DNA of 64,000 nucleotides from Natrinema saccharevitans (GCF_001953745.1 NZ_LWLN01000003.1:20961-84960), one strand, 5' to 3'. Numbered from the stretch's first letter, positions 8,799 to 17,285 are shown. Made by a program: numbers and translations. The notes: generated by a model not told the origin, from the sequence alone.

Positions 8799-9608
8799 AT
8801 GGAGAGCCATACCTGTACCGAGTGCAACGACCAGTTCGAGACGCGAGACAACTATCTCGCGCGGAATAGCGTCTGTCCCGACTGTTTCGAATTCCCGGAC
8901 GTTAACTACGACGAGACGCCGGATACCGAGTACACCGTCTACCTCGCGGCGTCGGTTTCGGCCGGGATGCACGGAGCCTTTCACGCGGCCTATTTCCGTG
9001 TCGCTGCCCGCTCGACGGCCGATGCTCGTTTTTTCGTGCGCGCGTACCAGCGCCTCGACGATACGGTCAACGACCCGAAGCTCGGCGAGATCGCGTTCGA
9101 CGGCGAGGAGGTCGTGCTGACCCGTCCCGGGGCGGCCCCGACGACGGTCCGGGTGATGGAACTCCCGTTGGTCGAACGCCACGACGGCTACGCGGTGACG
9201 AAACTTGGGACACGCAACGGAGACGACTACGAGGACCAACTCGATTTCGGACCGAACACGCGCGACAAGCTTCCTGACCCCGGCATGAGCTACAAAGATG
9301 TACTCGTTCACGCGACCGACGAACAGATCGACCACAAACTCGAGGAAAACGTCCCCGAGGACCACCTGTGCTATTGGACGGTCAACGGGACGCCCCAGCA
9401 GACCCGCTTCGGCCAGCGGATCTGGTTCGAGCAAGACGGCCGCCTCGTCGCCTGCGGCCAGGTTCACAGCACCGAGACCGGCCGGATCTGGTTCTCGCCG
9501 CTGTGGGAAGTCGACCTCGAGTGTCCGACGGAAGTCCCCAATCAGGGCTTCAAGTACGTCGACTCGATCGAGAGCGACGAGCGGACGCCGGAGCGAGCGA
9601 GGGCCTAA
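8799..9608 (+). CDS. Zinc-knuckle unknown protein
   Basis: 269 residues counted from the ATG at 8799, chosen because the protein then begins directly with a zinc motif (Cys6, Cys9, Cys26, Cys29); an earlier ATG at 8775 would add eight residues. After the knuckle comes a mixed alpha/beta region with no recognised family. It lies in the same cluster as the Toprim protein and is followed three bases later by the next gene. Confidence 0.65.
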   Translation: MESHTCTECNDQFETRDNYLARNSVCPDCFEFPDVNYDETPDTEYTVYLAASVSAGMHGAFHAAYFRVAARSTADARFFVRAYQRLDDTVNDPKLGEIAFDGEEVVLTRPGAAPTTVRVMELPLVERHDGYAVTKLGTRNGDDYEDQLDFGPNTRDKLPDPGMSYKDVLVHATDEQIDHKLEENVPEDHLCYWTVNGTPQQTRFGQRIWFEQDGRLVACGQVHSTETGRIWFSPLWEVDLECPTEVPNQGFKYVDSIESDERTPERARA

Positions 9609-9611
9609 CCC

Positions 9612-10100
9612 ATGTCAGACCCAGCATTCGCATTCCGAGTCGACGAGGACGCCCGTTCGTGGGCGCTGTATCGCCAGACCAACACGCAGGAACGACCTGT
9701 GACCGCTCGTACCCGCGCCCGAACGCTGTGGTTCGGCTTGGACCGCGAGGAGGGCAACGGCAAGCGGGAGCCCGTCCGGGACGACTTTCTCGACGCCGTC
9801 GGGGCGGCGTTCCTCCGCGGACCGCAGGGCCGCGACTGGACGCTCGAGCCGATCTTCGAGGCGCTGACGTGGTACGAACAGGAGTGCATCGACGAACTTC
9901 GCGAGCTGCGCAACGAGGCCATGACGAATCGCCGGCCCGACGCGGACGGTCGGTCGATGCCGGACGAGGCGTGGGATCTCGTCTCGGTGGCTCGGTCTCA
10001 CTTCACGCTGTCCGATTCGCGGGCGTTCAAGCCCGGCGAGGGCGGGAGTCACGATCGCCGTGGCGAGCATCCCGACGACACGGGGCTCGATCAGTTCTGA
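9612..10100 (+). CDS. Unknown soluble protein, 162 aa
   Basis: Hydrophilic protein with no signal peptide, membrane segment or known motif. The middle (about 60-100) is predicted helical, including Trp-rich WTLEPIFEALTWYEQE. It is packed in the same operon, starting 3 bases after one gene and ending 1 base before the next start. Function not known. Confidence 0.6.
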   Translation: MSDPAFAFRVDEDARSWALYRQTNTQERPVTARTRARTLWFGLDREEGNGKREPVRDDFLDAVGAAFLRGPQGRDWTLEPIFEALTWYEQECIDELRELRNEAMTNRRPDADGRSMPDEAWDLVSVARSHFTLSDSRAFKPGEGGSHDRRGEHPDDTGLDQF

Positions 10101-10101
10101 G

Positions 10102-10524
10102 ATGTTCGACCTCTTGGACCCGATCGTCGTCGAACCCGACAAGACGGCCGCCCGTATCCGCGAGTACGCCCGCGCGAATCCGGACCTTCGCGACGATCAG
10201 TACGACGGTCGCGAGGGGACCGTCGACGGCCTCTGCTATCCGCTCGCCGAATCCTATTACCATGCCCGCGGTGGGCAGGCGTCGGGCCTCGAGATCTACT
10301 GTCTCTCGTGGGCGGATGTCCGGCCCGTCGACGGCGGCACCCACTGGTATCTGCGCGACCCCGACCGCGGTGTCTGGATCGATCTCGGCCTCAAGGCGGC
10401 GGCCGACGGGACGCATATCCCGTACGCGGAGGGGCGGTCGCGGGCGTTCATGACCGGATACGAGCCGTCGCAGCGGGCCCGGCGAATCCTGACCGACCTT
10501 AGAATCGGGGTGAGCGAGTCGTGA
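10102..10524 (+). CDS. Unknown soluble protein, 140 aa
   Basis: The start at 10102 directly follows the previous stop; an upstream in-frame ATG at 10060 would overlap the previous gene. It contains one Cys-poor, Trp/Tyr-rich alpha/beta domain with no motif I can name. Its stop overlaps the GTG start of the downstream membrane protein. Confidence 0.6.
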   Translation: MFDLLDPIVVEPDKTAARIREYARANPDLRDDQYDGREGTVDGLCYPLAESYYHARGGQASGLEIYCLSWADVRPVDGGTHWYLRDPDRGVWIDLGLKAAADGTHIPYAEGRSRAFMTGYEPSQRARRILTDLRIGVSES

Positions 10525-11216
10525 GCCGTCGTCTCTCGTCGTTTACCGGCTTCCTCGTCGCCTACCTCACGGCGGGCGTCGTCCAATCAACACTGATCGG
10601 AGGCGCGTCGGTAGACGCGCTTTCGCGGACACTCACGGACCCATTGTATCCAGTGGTGTGGCCGTTGTTCGTGATAGAGCCGACGTTTTGGGCGTACACT
10701 GCGGTCGCCATTCTCTCCGGCCTCGGTGTACTCGCTACCCTCGAGCGATCACGGCTCCCGATTACGGTCCCACGTCGGCTGCCGACGCCGTCGGTTCGAC
10801 ACAGCGCCGAGGGTATCGTGGCGCTGCTCGTCACGGAGGTCGTTGCCCGATTTACGACGGCTGCCGCGTTCGTCGCACACCTCCATATCTGGCCGCCTCA
10901 TCGTGGCGAACCCGACCTGTCCGTCTCGTTCTATCAGGACGCGATAGCGTTTTTCGACGGCTACACCGAAGGGCTTCCATATCTCGTGTGGGCCGGGGAT
11001 CTTCTTCCCGAAGTCAGCGCGCTCCCCTCTGGCGGACCAAACCACAACCACGTCCTCCGCGGGATCGGTGAGATTCAGTTCTTCGACGGCGTCGGTTTCG
11101 CGATTGTCGTCGGCTACGGACTTGCTCTGGTGCTGTCCTACGCCGGTGTGCGACTCGTCTCGAGGTGGATCCAAGCCCGCCGTAGCGGGGTCCAGCGAGG
11201 TGCTGCCGATGTGTGA
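10521..11216 (+). CDS. Multi-pass membrane protein
   Basis: 231 residues from a GTG that overlaps the previous stop. Hydrophobic segments: near the N terminus (FTGFLVAYLTAGVV), about 45-72, about 95-120, and a final one about 190-215 (FAIVVGYGLALVLSYAGV). The loop between the last two is Gly/Pro-rich. No family recognised. Base composition is somewhat more AT-rich than flanking genes. The last bases overlap the next start. Confidence 0.6.
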   Translation: MSRRLSSFTGFLVAYLTAGVVQSTLIGGASVDALSRTLTDPLYPVVWPLFVIEPTFWAYTAVAILSGLGVLATLERSRLPITVPRRLPTPSVRHSAEGIVALLVTEVVARFTTAAAFVAHLHIWPPHRGEPDLSVSFYQDAIAFFDGYTEGLPYLVWAGDLLPEVSALPSGGPNHNHVLRGIGEIQFFDGVGFAIVVGYGLALVLSYAGVRLVSRWIQARRSGVQRGAADV

Positions 11217-11544
11217 CCGTATACTCGAGGGCACGGTTACGTCGCTCTACGGGCCCGACCACGCGCAACGGGACCACCTCCGACCGATCGTTCGGACGCT
11301 GGCCGACGGCAAGCACGTCGCGATCGTCGCCGACGACGACCACGGCCCCGAGGGCCTGCTCGAGATCGCCCGCTCGATGCTCGCGCTGCGGGGGATCGGC
11401 CGGACGCACCCGCCCCCGACGCTCGTGATTTCTGACCCGCCGTTTGCCTGCGGCGACACGGTTCGCGTGCCCGTCGATGAGACGACGCTCGCGAACCTGT
11501 ACGTCCAGGCCGGCGACGTGACCGTCCTCGAATCGACCGACTGA
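11209..11544 (+). CDS. Unknown 111-aa protein
   Basis: ATG at 11209 overlaps the end of the membrane protein by 8 bases, a coupled arrangement usual in this cluster. The sequence has alternating strands and helices, with a Cys and Pro-rich turn (DPPFACGD), and no recognised fold. Upstream in-frame extension would lie entirely inside the preceding gene and was rejected. Confidence 0.55.
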   Translation: MCDRILEGTVTSLYGPDHAQRDHLRPIVRTLADGKHVAIVADDDHGPEGLLEIARSMLALRGIGRTHPPPTLVISDPPFACGDTVRVPVDETTLANLYVQAGDVTVLESTD

Positions 11545-11565
11545 CCGAACACCGATCACAGACCC

Positions 11566-12618
11566 ATGAAACGACCCAACCCTACCACCGTCGCGAATCG
11601 AATCGGCCGTATCGCCCTCGCAACCATCCTCGCTGGCCTTCTCAGCGTCGTCGCAACCGTCCCGGGAGAGGTGCGAAGCGGGACGTTCGCGGACCTGTCC
11701 GACCCGATCGACGTGTATACCACAGTTCTCATGGAGTTCATGATGTACACGATCTTTGCCGCACTTCTCGTCCCGATCATCCTATGCATCCTCTGGGGCC
11801 TGTCGCGGTGGTTCTCCCGGACTCGCGTCTGGCAGGCGATCCTCGCCGGAGCCGTTCTCCTCGCGATCGGCGTCTCGATCGAACACTGGGGCACGCACCT
11901 CGAGTTCGGTATGTCGCTGGTTGGCTCGCTCACCTACATCGGCGCTGTGCTGGCACCAATCGCACTCGTCGAGGCGCTGTTCGCGTGGGATATCGCCGCC
12001 GAAACCTCCCTCGAGGAGTTCGTGACGGCCTCGGGCGGAACGATCGCAGTCGTAATGGCGCTCGTCCTGGTCGCCGCGACGGTCTCGACCGGCGCGCTCG
12101 CGGTCGCGGATACGGCCGGTGTATCGCTTGCCAACGACGAGTCCCCGTTCGGCTCCGAGTCGCTCTCCGAATCGGAACTCGAGTCGGAGTACAGCCACTA
12201 CATGGCCGTCGGGTCCGCCGATGAGATCACGTGCGAACCGGCGACCGTCGAACGGAAGAACGTCTCGGCAGCGGCAGTGACCCACGAGAACAACCTCAGC
12301 GCGTTCGAGATCAACGCGACGGCCGTCGACTGGGGGATCGATTCGGCCATTGTCTACGAGTTCCATTACACTGGCGACGGGACGGTTCAAACCCAGCGCG
12401 ACGGGATTGTCGAGAACGGAACGGTCACCGTCCACGGGATGTGGGACACTTCGGTCACCGACAACAGCTACGAGGTAACCGCGATCGATGGGACAGCCCC
12501 TACCGGCGACGCAGCGATGATCGACGGGACCTACCTCGAGTTCGATGTCGTGAACGAGGATGGCAAGGTCGTCCGCTACACCGGAACGCTGTGTGACGAC
12601 GGTCTCGAATCGGCGTAG
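11566..12618 (+). CDS. Five-TM membrane protein with extracytoplasmic domain
   Basis: 350 residues. About five hydrophobic helices fill residues 10-190, then a ~160-residue Thr/Glu/Asp-rich soluble part with beta-strand pattern, likely outside the cell. The last helix (about 155-185) ends in a small-residue stretch before the acidic region. No named family. Followed after 4 bases by the HhH protein. Confidence 0.6.
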   Translation: MKRPNPTTVANRIGRIALATILAGLLSVVATVPGEVRSGTFADLSDPIDVYTTVLMEFMMYTIFAALLVPIILCILWGLSRWFSRTRVWQAILAGAVLLAIGVSIEHWGTHLEFGMSLVGSLTYIGAVLAPIALVEALFAWDIAAETSLEEFVTASGGTIAVVMALVLVAATVSTGALAVADTAGVSLANDESPFGSESLSESELESEYSHYMAVGSADEITCEPATVERKNVSAAAVTHENNLSAFEINATAVDWGIDSAIVYEFHYTGDGTVQTQRDGIVENGTVTVHGMWDTSVTDNSYEVTAIDGTAPTGDAAMIDGTYLEFDVVNEDGKVVRYTGTLCDDGLESA

Positions 12619-12622
12619 GCGG

Positions 12623-12985
12623 ATGTACGGCGAGCCCTCGCTGTTCGAGCTGGTAGTCGCTTCGATCATCCTCGCGGGGACCGCCCGCACCTACCTCGAG
12701 CGTGACGAGGAGGATCCCGCCGACGAGGCCCGCCGGCTGTACCAGGAGGGGCTGATCGACGAACTCGAGTTCGAGCGCCGGATCGGTGAGGCCGTCGACG
12801 ACGAGTTCGAAAAGATTCGGCTCGTCGTGGAAGATATCAACGGCGTCGGGCCGAAGACGAGCAAGGCGATCGCCCGCGAGTACACGACGATCGAGGACCT
12901 CCGCGGGACCGACCGGGAGCGACTCGAGGACGTCTACGGCGTTGGCGAGGAAACGGCCGATGCTGTCCTTGAGCGGGTTCGCTGA
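12623..12985 (+). CDS. Small SHOCT plus helix-hairpin-helix protein
   Basis: 120 residues from ATG 12623. A short hydrophobic N-terminal segment (FELVVASIILAG) is followed by a SHOCT-like element (RRLYQEGLIDELEFERRI, about 38-55) and two helix-hairpin-helix motifs (INGVGPKTSKAIA and VYGVGEETADAVL, about 74-118). HhH pairs bind DNA without sequence specificity; SHOCT modules mediate oligomerisation or membrane association. The combination suggests a membrane-associated DNA-binding protein. Last gene of its operon. Confidence 0.7.
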   Translation: MYGEPSLFELVVASIILAGTARTYLERDEEDPADEARRLYQEGLIDELEFERRIGEAVDDEFEKIRLVVEDINGVGPKTSKAIAREYTTIEDLRGTDRERLEDVYGVGEETADAVLERVR

Positions 12986-13014
12986 GAAGTCCGTAACCAA
13001 GACCGTGCGCTAAA

Positions 13015-13410
13015 TCACAACACCAGTACCATCGCAATCTCGTACGTGATATAGAGGAGGATAAGGACAATGAGAGCGCGGACGATATAGCCCACGAGGT
13101 TGTCTGGTTGCTCACTGTAAATGTCTGCTAATCCAGGTCCGGCTTGTGCACTGGCCCCTACTCCGCCACCAGCCGGTGGCATGCCCTGAAAGATATCATC
13201 GCCAAACATTCGCTCCATCTCTCGATCTTGCTGATCGATCATAGCCTCCATGTGGCTATAGTCGTCGAACCGGTTCGTGATCTGGCTTACGTACGACGCT
13301 GAACAGTTGCATGCGTCTGCGATCTCCTGGTTTGTTGCGTCCGGATTTTGGTACCACGTTACTAGGATATCCCGCTGGAGGTCCGTTTTCTCCGACTTCC
13401 CCTTGGGCAT
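13015..13410 (-). CDS. Helix-turn-helix protein with C-terminal membrane anchor
   Basis: 131 residues. N-terminal HTH about residues 12-48 (NQEIADACNCSASYVSQI), a Met/Gln-rich charged linker, a Gly/Ala-rich spacer and one C-terminal transmembrane helix (about 108-130). Tail-anchored HTH proteins can act as membrane-tethered regulators or DNA anchors. The gene is more AT-rich than its plus-strand neighbours and converges with the HhH gene. Confidence 0.7.
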   Translation of the reverse strand: MPKGKSEKTDLQRDILVTWYQNPDATNQEIADACNCSASYVSQITNRFDDYSHMEAMIDQQDREMERMFGDDIFQGMPPAGGGVGASAQAGPGLADIYSEQPDNLVGYIVRALIVLILLYITYEIAMVLVL

Positions 13411-13491
13411 ATTTCACTGATTTTAGTTGCAATTGATAAGAAGATTATGGCGAGATCGTCTCGAGATCGTGGTGGACTCGTAGGCCAGATA

Positions 13492-13761
13492 TTACATGTT
13501 CTCGTGGATCCAATCAGATATATCGTCGCTAAGTCCATACCAAGCGGCTGGACCAGACAATTTTGTCACTAAAAGTTCATCGTTATAATCCGTATCCTCA
13601 ATCAGGTCGTCTCTGACATCTGACGCACTCTTATTGGTTTGCACAATCCATGTCGCATTGAGACACTTTGCGTACGCTGGATATGACTTAATCGCCTCGT
13701 GGAGTTCTTCATAATCTTGACCAGGAGCGTTCAGCCGATATGTGACCATATATGAGTTCAT
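13492..13761 (-). CDS. SinR/Cas2-like small protein
   Basis: 89 residues. The pattern (MNSYMVTYRLNAPGQDYEEL, then TWIVQTNKSASDVRDDL, then DELLVTKLSGPAAWYGL) is that of the SinR-family/Cas2-like ferredoxin-fold proteins found as stand-alone genes. No cas genes or repeats are near. A TATA-like box (minus-strand GTTATATGC, about 13785-13793) lies ~27 bases before the start, fitting a leaderless transcript. AT-rich. Possibly a VapD/Cas2-type nuclease or toxin relative, but catalytic residues were not established. Confidence 0.7.
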   Translation of the reverse strand: MNSYMVTYRLNAPGQDYEELHEAIKSYPAYAKCLNATWIVQTNKSASDVRDDLIEDTDYNDELLVTKLSGPAAWYGLSDDISDWIHENM

Positions 13762-13818
13762 AAATCGATCTTAGCACGCTAGGCATATAACACGTTCCCA
13801 ACCAGTGTGAAAGTGAAA

Positions 13819-14937
13819 CTAGTCCCGGATCTCGTCGATCGATTTGGCCGTCTTTTCGGCCTGGATATCGCTGTAGGCCTTGTGCGTGGTTTCGATCGAT
13901 TCGTGCCGCAGTGCCTTCTGTGCGACCTCGGAATAGCCCTTTTCGTACAACTCACCACCGAGCGCCCGTCGCGCGCCGTGGGGCTCGAGATACGGCTCGT
14001 CCTTCTCGCTGTCGACCTCGATACCGGCCTCGTTGGTGAGGTCTTTCATCGTCTCGCGGCTACCTTCTTTGGTGATCGACGGCGGGACGATCTCGCGTTC
14101 GCGAAGAATCGAATCGATGTCGCTGCCCGTTTCGGGGCGTTCGCCAGTCGCCGTTTCGACGGCATCGTACTTGCTCGGCGCGTGGTCTGTCGGGAACAGC
14201 GGCCACTCGTCGGTCGGTGGCTCCTGTACTCGCTTAAGCCGCTCGAGGGCGGCGTGTGCGGCTTCAGTGAGCCCGACGGTCTCGTACTCTCGTGACTTCC
14301 CGAAGACAACGACGTGGCCGCGGTCGAGGTCGACGTCGTCCCACCGAAGGCCGTCGCGTTCCTTGTCGTCGCTGTCGCGAAAGAGTTCGGCCCCACGGAG
14401 GCCGAGTTCCGCGAGCAGCACGACGATGGTCCGGTCGCGATAGGCTCGCTCGAGGGGAACGTCGATCACCTCGTCACGGGCCATGCGGACCCGTTCGTCG
14501 GCGTACTCAAGGAGTCGTTCCCGCTGCTCGGGTTCCCAGAACTGGGTCTCGCCGGTCGGTTTGTCTTCGGGCAGGAACTCCTCGGCACGTTCGGTGGCCG
14601 CCGGGTTCGTATCCAGTAGTTCGTCGCGAACGCAAAACGAGAGGAACGCCCGGACATAGGCGAAGTACGTATTCGCCGTCGAGCCGGCGATCTGCCCGTC
14701 GATGAAGTCCTCGCGCAACTCGAGCCCGTACTCCCGACAGTCGCCCGAGTCGAGATCGGCGACCGTGTCGATGCCCTCGTCCTCACAGAACGCGGCGAAG
14801 TCTTCGAGGACGGGTTTCATCGTGGCGCGGCTGCCGCCGGCCTCGAGTTTCTTCTCGAGGTAGCGGTCGACTGTCTCTTGGACGGTTGGAGAGGTGAGGT
14901 CAGCGTCTCGAGGACGGGCGTCAGTGTCACCACTCAT
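13819..14937 (-). CDS. Tyrosine recombinase/integrase
   Basis: 372 residues. N-terminal SAM-like core-binding region (about 15-125) and C-terminal catalytic domain with the usual residues: Arg181 (LGLRGAEL), Lys around 215, His320 and Arg323 (HGAR), His345 (LRHES) and the nucleophile Tyr355. It would cut and rejoin DNA at an attachment site. No tRNA or duplicated att site is visible nearby, so it may act in plasmid dimer resolution or integration elsewhere. Its start overlaps the preceding zinc gene by 11 bases, so the two are co-transcribed. Confidence 0.93.
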   Translation of the reverse strand: MSGDTDARPRDADLTSPTVQETVDRYLEKKLEAGGSRATMKPVLEDFAAFCEDEGIDTVADLDSGDCREYGLELREDFIDGQIAGSTANTYFAYVRAFLSFCVRDELLDTNPAATERAEEFLPEDKPTGETQFWEPEQRERLLEYADERVRMARDEVIDVPLERAYRDRTIVVLLAELGLRGAELFRDSDDKERDGLRWDDVDLDRGHVVVFGKSREYETVGLTEAAHAALERLKRVQEPPTDEWPLFPTDHAPSKYDAVETATGERPETGSDIDSILREREIVPPSITKEGSRETMKDLTNEAGIEVDSEKDEPYLEPHGARRALGGELYEKGYSEVAQKALRHESIETTHKAYSDIQAEKTAKSIDEIRD

Positions 14938-15229
14938 GTTCCTCTAAATCATCGAGCGTGATTCTATCGAGTATTTCTTGAACGTCCTCGTTATCCGAAG
15001 ACTCCGGCGCATAGCCTGCGCTCTTGAGGTGGTCGTATTTCGGATAGCAAGATCTGCACAGGGGAACAGAAACGGACGTGATCGGCGTCCAGTTCCTCGT
15101 TTCGCGTAAGTACTGCTCCCAGTCCACTGGAAGCGTCGGCGTCAAATAGACTCTCTCATCACCACATACCGCACAGTTACGTGAATTATCGTCTCGATCG
15201 GACGAATCCCCCGAATTTCTCTCAGACAT
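14927..15229 (-). CDS. Small zinc-ribbon protein before the integrase
   Basis: 100 residues from ATG 15229; the frame is open further upstream but the N-terminal part would be unlike a haloarchaeal protein. It has CAVCGDE and CRSCYPKY knuckles about 40 residues apart, which probably bind one zinc. It overlaps the integrase start, suggesting co-expression. Possible recombination directionality or DNA-binding helper; function not known. Confidence 0.6.
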   Translation of the reverse strand: MSERNSGDSSDRDDNSRNCAVCGDERVYLTPTLPVDWEQYLRETRNWTPITSVSVPLCRSCYPKYDHLKSAGYAPESSDNEDVQEILDRITLDDLEEHEW

Positions 15230-15472
15230 GATCCTCACTGTGGGGTACAGCCTCGACCCTAGTAAAACCACTTGGTCAAACTGGTATTTAGACAAGTAAC
15301 TCAAATGGGCCCTAATACTGTCGTTCGCGGGACTCTCAGTTACTCGAGACGGTAAAATCCCTATGTGTATATCGTATGGCGCTATATCAACTGCGGCCGC
15401 AGACTCGCCACTCGACTCGAGCAGTGAGTCGGCCGAAAACAAGCGTCTCGAGACCGAACGGGACAAGTCGGG

Positions 15473-15685
15473 CTATTCGACAGCGCCCGGCTCTTGTTTT
15501 CGCCGAGCCTGTCGCACGTTCTTATTCACCGCCTGTCGTGATTTGTCGCGCACGTCCGCCCAGTCGGCTTGGCTATACCCGCGGACCTCGGTCGCGTAGT
15601 AGTCGATCGCCTCAGACGCCGAGAGACCACGCTCAAGGAGGTCGCGCACGTCGTCAAAGGCATCCGTCTCGTCAGTATCGCTCAT
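15473..15685 (-). CDS. Small HTH-like protein
   Basis: 70 residues from ATG 15685 (an alternative ATG at 15700 adds five). The centre (LLERGLSASEAIDYYATEV, then WADVRDKSRQAVNKNVRQA) looks like a helix-turn-helix or sigma-like helical pair, with a basic C terminus suited to DNA binding. It is a short protein type commonly seen on haloarchaeal elements. It follows the 353-aa acidic protein on the same strand. Confidence 0.6.
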   Translation of the reverse strand: MSDTDETDAFDDVRDLLERGLSASEAIDYYATEVRGYSQADWADVRDKSRQAVNKNVRQARRKQEPGAVE

Positions 15686-15717
15686 TGGCGTCGCCTTCAT
15701 GCTGTCACCCTATTAGC

Positions 15718-16779
15718 CTACTCCTCTCCGAGTCGTGTCCGCACCGCGTCGCGTCGGGGCGCGGCGGCGTACTCGTCGAACGTCTCGCGGAGGTGTGTGC
15801 GTGCGGCCTCGAGCGAGTCGAACACTTCGCTGCCGCCGTAGGTTCTGACCGTCGGGAACGGTTCCCCTTCGCCCGTCGGTTCGACCAGTTCTTTCTGTGC
15901 GCGCTGACGTTTGACGACGTACTTCGCGGCGGGCTCGCCGTACTCGGCCGGCTGGTAGGGCATGATCTTGACCGACGTAACGACCGACTCGCCTACCTCA
16001 AGGTCGTCGGGATCGGCCTCGACATCGAAGGTGAGGTACTCGCGACCGTCCCGTGGATCATACCAGATTACACCGGGCGCGTCGCGGGCCGCATACCGGA
16101 CGTGGGCGTAGTGCGTGCGTTCGTCGAGTTGCTGGCCGATCTCGATCCCGTCGGCCGGCTGGCCGGCCGCCACACCGCCGTCGGCGGCGATCGCCGCGTC
16201 GGCCTCCTCGCTGTCCGTATCCTCGTCGTCCTCGATAGGGTCGAAGAAGACGCCATACGATCCGCTCGCGAACTCCGTGCCAGCGTTCTCGAATCCGTAT
16301 TCGGCCGCGAGGCGCTCGAGTCGGCTGATAACTTCTTCCTTTCCTTCGGGAACGACCGGTTCAATCCACGCGAGCAGCTCGCCCTCGTTGCCACCGTCGC
16401 CGGCACACTCGACGCCGTCGGCCTCGGTGAGCGCCGCCAGAAACTCAGTTTCGTCGTCCTCGTCGTCCGCGTCGGGCTCGTCTTCGTCGGCGTTGTCGTC
16501 CTCATCGGTCTCGACTGCCGCAACGACCTCGATTTCATCGACTTCGCCCTTCCGGGTCGAGCCGGCAGCGAGGTAGACGCGGCCACTGTTGACGTTGACG
16601 ATGAGGTTCTTCATGGCGCTCGTCTTCTTCGCGTCGTCGCTGAACTCAACGCCGATGTAATCGTTGTCCTCGTTAACGTAGGCGACCTCGAGCGCGTTCT
16701 TGTACTGCGGAACGCGGATGATGTCGCCTTCGTTCAGTTCCGAAACGACCGTCGCGGCTTGGGTTGGGTAGTCCGTCAT
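15718..16779 (-). CDS. Acidic 353-aa protein with N-terminal SH3-like region
   Basis: The start ATG at 16779 is preferred because the upstream part overlaps the promoter. Residues 1-85 form a beta-rich, SH3-barrel-like unit (EGDIIRVPQYKNALEVAYV). A long Asp/Glu linker follows (~90-115), then two alpha/beta regions separated by a second acidic linker (~185-205). No catalytic motif. Its promoter is flanked by a long inverted repeat (16792-16851), so expression is probably repressed by a dimeric regulator. Confidence 0.65.
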   Translation of the reverse strand: MTDYPTQAATVVSELNEGDIIRVPQYKNALEVAYVNEDNDYIGVEFSDDAKKTSAMKNLIVNVNSGRVYLAAGSTRKGEVDEIEVVAAVETDEDDNADEDEPDADDEDDETEFLAALTEADGVECAGDGGNEGELLAWIEPVVPEGKEEVISRLERLAAEYGFENAGTEFASGSYGVFFDPIEDDEDTDSEEADAAIAADGGVAAGQPADGIEIGQQLDERTHYAHVRYAARDAPGVIWYDPRDGREYLTFDVEADPDDLEVGESVVTSVKIMPYQPAEYGEPAAKYVVKRQRAQKELVEPTGEGEPFPTVRTYGGSEVFDSLEAARTHLRETFDEYAAAPRRDAVRTRLGEE

Positions 16780-16791
16780 TGTCCTTCTACA

Positions 16792-16851
16792 TGTAAACCA
16801 TAGGTTGCATATATAATAAAGGTATTGGTTTTGGTCAACCATTAGTTTACA
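16792..16851 (-). promoter_or_regulatory. TATA box framed by a 16-bp inverted repeat
   Basis: Left arm 16792-16807 and right arm 16836-16851 both read TGTAAAC-N4-GGTTG outward-in (7 + 5 matching bases with 4 unmatched). Between them, on the minus strand, lies TTTATTATATA (about 16810-16820), roughly 32-42 bases before the start at 16779. A dimer or tetramer binding both arms would cover the core promoter. Confidence 0.6.
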
Positions 16852-17055
16852 GTATGGGCTGTAGTTATTCAGTGCGTGAAGGGTATTACCAACAGTGGTA
16901 AAATAGGCCGTTCAAACCCATCTCAGACTGTTCGGTATAGAACGTCGGGGCGGACCGAGGTCTTTAGGGTGCCGTACACACATCAGTATTCTTGCCTGCG
17001 GGCGGCCCCCGTCGGGCTTAGGCACTTGACGGGGTGTTCGTAGGCGACTACACCC

Positions 17056-17148
17056 ATGTCTACCGAACTACTGCTGCAGGCGATCGCAGTTGTGTTGCTC
17101 GCGGCAAGGCTGTTGCTCGAGCTAACCGCTCGACGGCGTCGTGAGTAG
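17056..17148 (+). CDS. 30-residue single-TM peptide
   Basis: Reads MSTELLLQAIAVVLLAARLL then LELTARRRRE: a hydrophobic helix followed by a strongly basic tail, the topology of small membrane peptides and of type I toxins. It lies between the two 22-bp direct repeats and ends one base before a hairpin. No similarity is claimed; existence rests on the clean membrane pattern and framing by repeats. Confidence 0.5.
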   Translation: MSTELLLQAIAVVLLAARLLLELTARRRRE

Positions 17149-17168
17149 GGCGTTAGAACACTAACGCC
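17149..17168 (+). terminator. Hairpin after the 30-aa peptide gene
   Basis: Perfect 8-bp stem GGCGTTAG/CTAACGCC with an AACA loop directly after the stop codon at 17148. There is no T tract, so termination is inferred from position; it overlaps the second 22-bp repeat by three bases. Confidence 0.45.
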
Positions 17169-17285
17169 CCCGTCGGGCTTAGGCACTCAACAATCAGAAC
17201 AGACTCCGTGATTAGTCTTCCGACAGTACTCCACTTTCACTTCGGTACGGGAACCCTTACCCGCGACCGTCACGCACACTGTCAT

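Larger units (their letters stand above)
17005..17187. repeat. 22-bp direct repeats flanking a tiny membrane-peptide gene
   Basis: The 22-mer GCCCCCGTCGGGCTTAGGCA(CT) occurs exactly at 17005-17026 and 17166-17187, 161 bases apart. The first copy also forms a hairpin with following bases (CCCCGTC 17007-17013 with GACGGGG 17028-17034). The interval holds the 30-aa gene and its terminator-like hairpin. This could be a small mobile cassette or duplicated regulatory site. Confidence 0.7.

Noticed and set aside
7293..9467. 724-codon open frame on the minus strand
   Set aside because: Fully antisense to the Toprim and zinc-knuckle genes; Arg/Val/Leu-rich composition typical of antisense frames in GC-rich DNA.
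13762..13818. Integrase attachment site near the integrase end
   Set aside because: No tRNA gene and no duplicated att-like sequence could be found by eye; only a TATA-like box is present.
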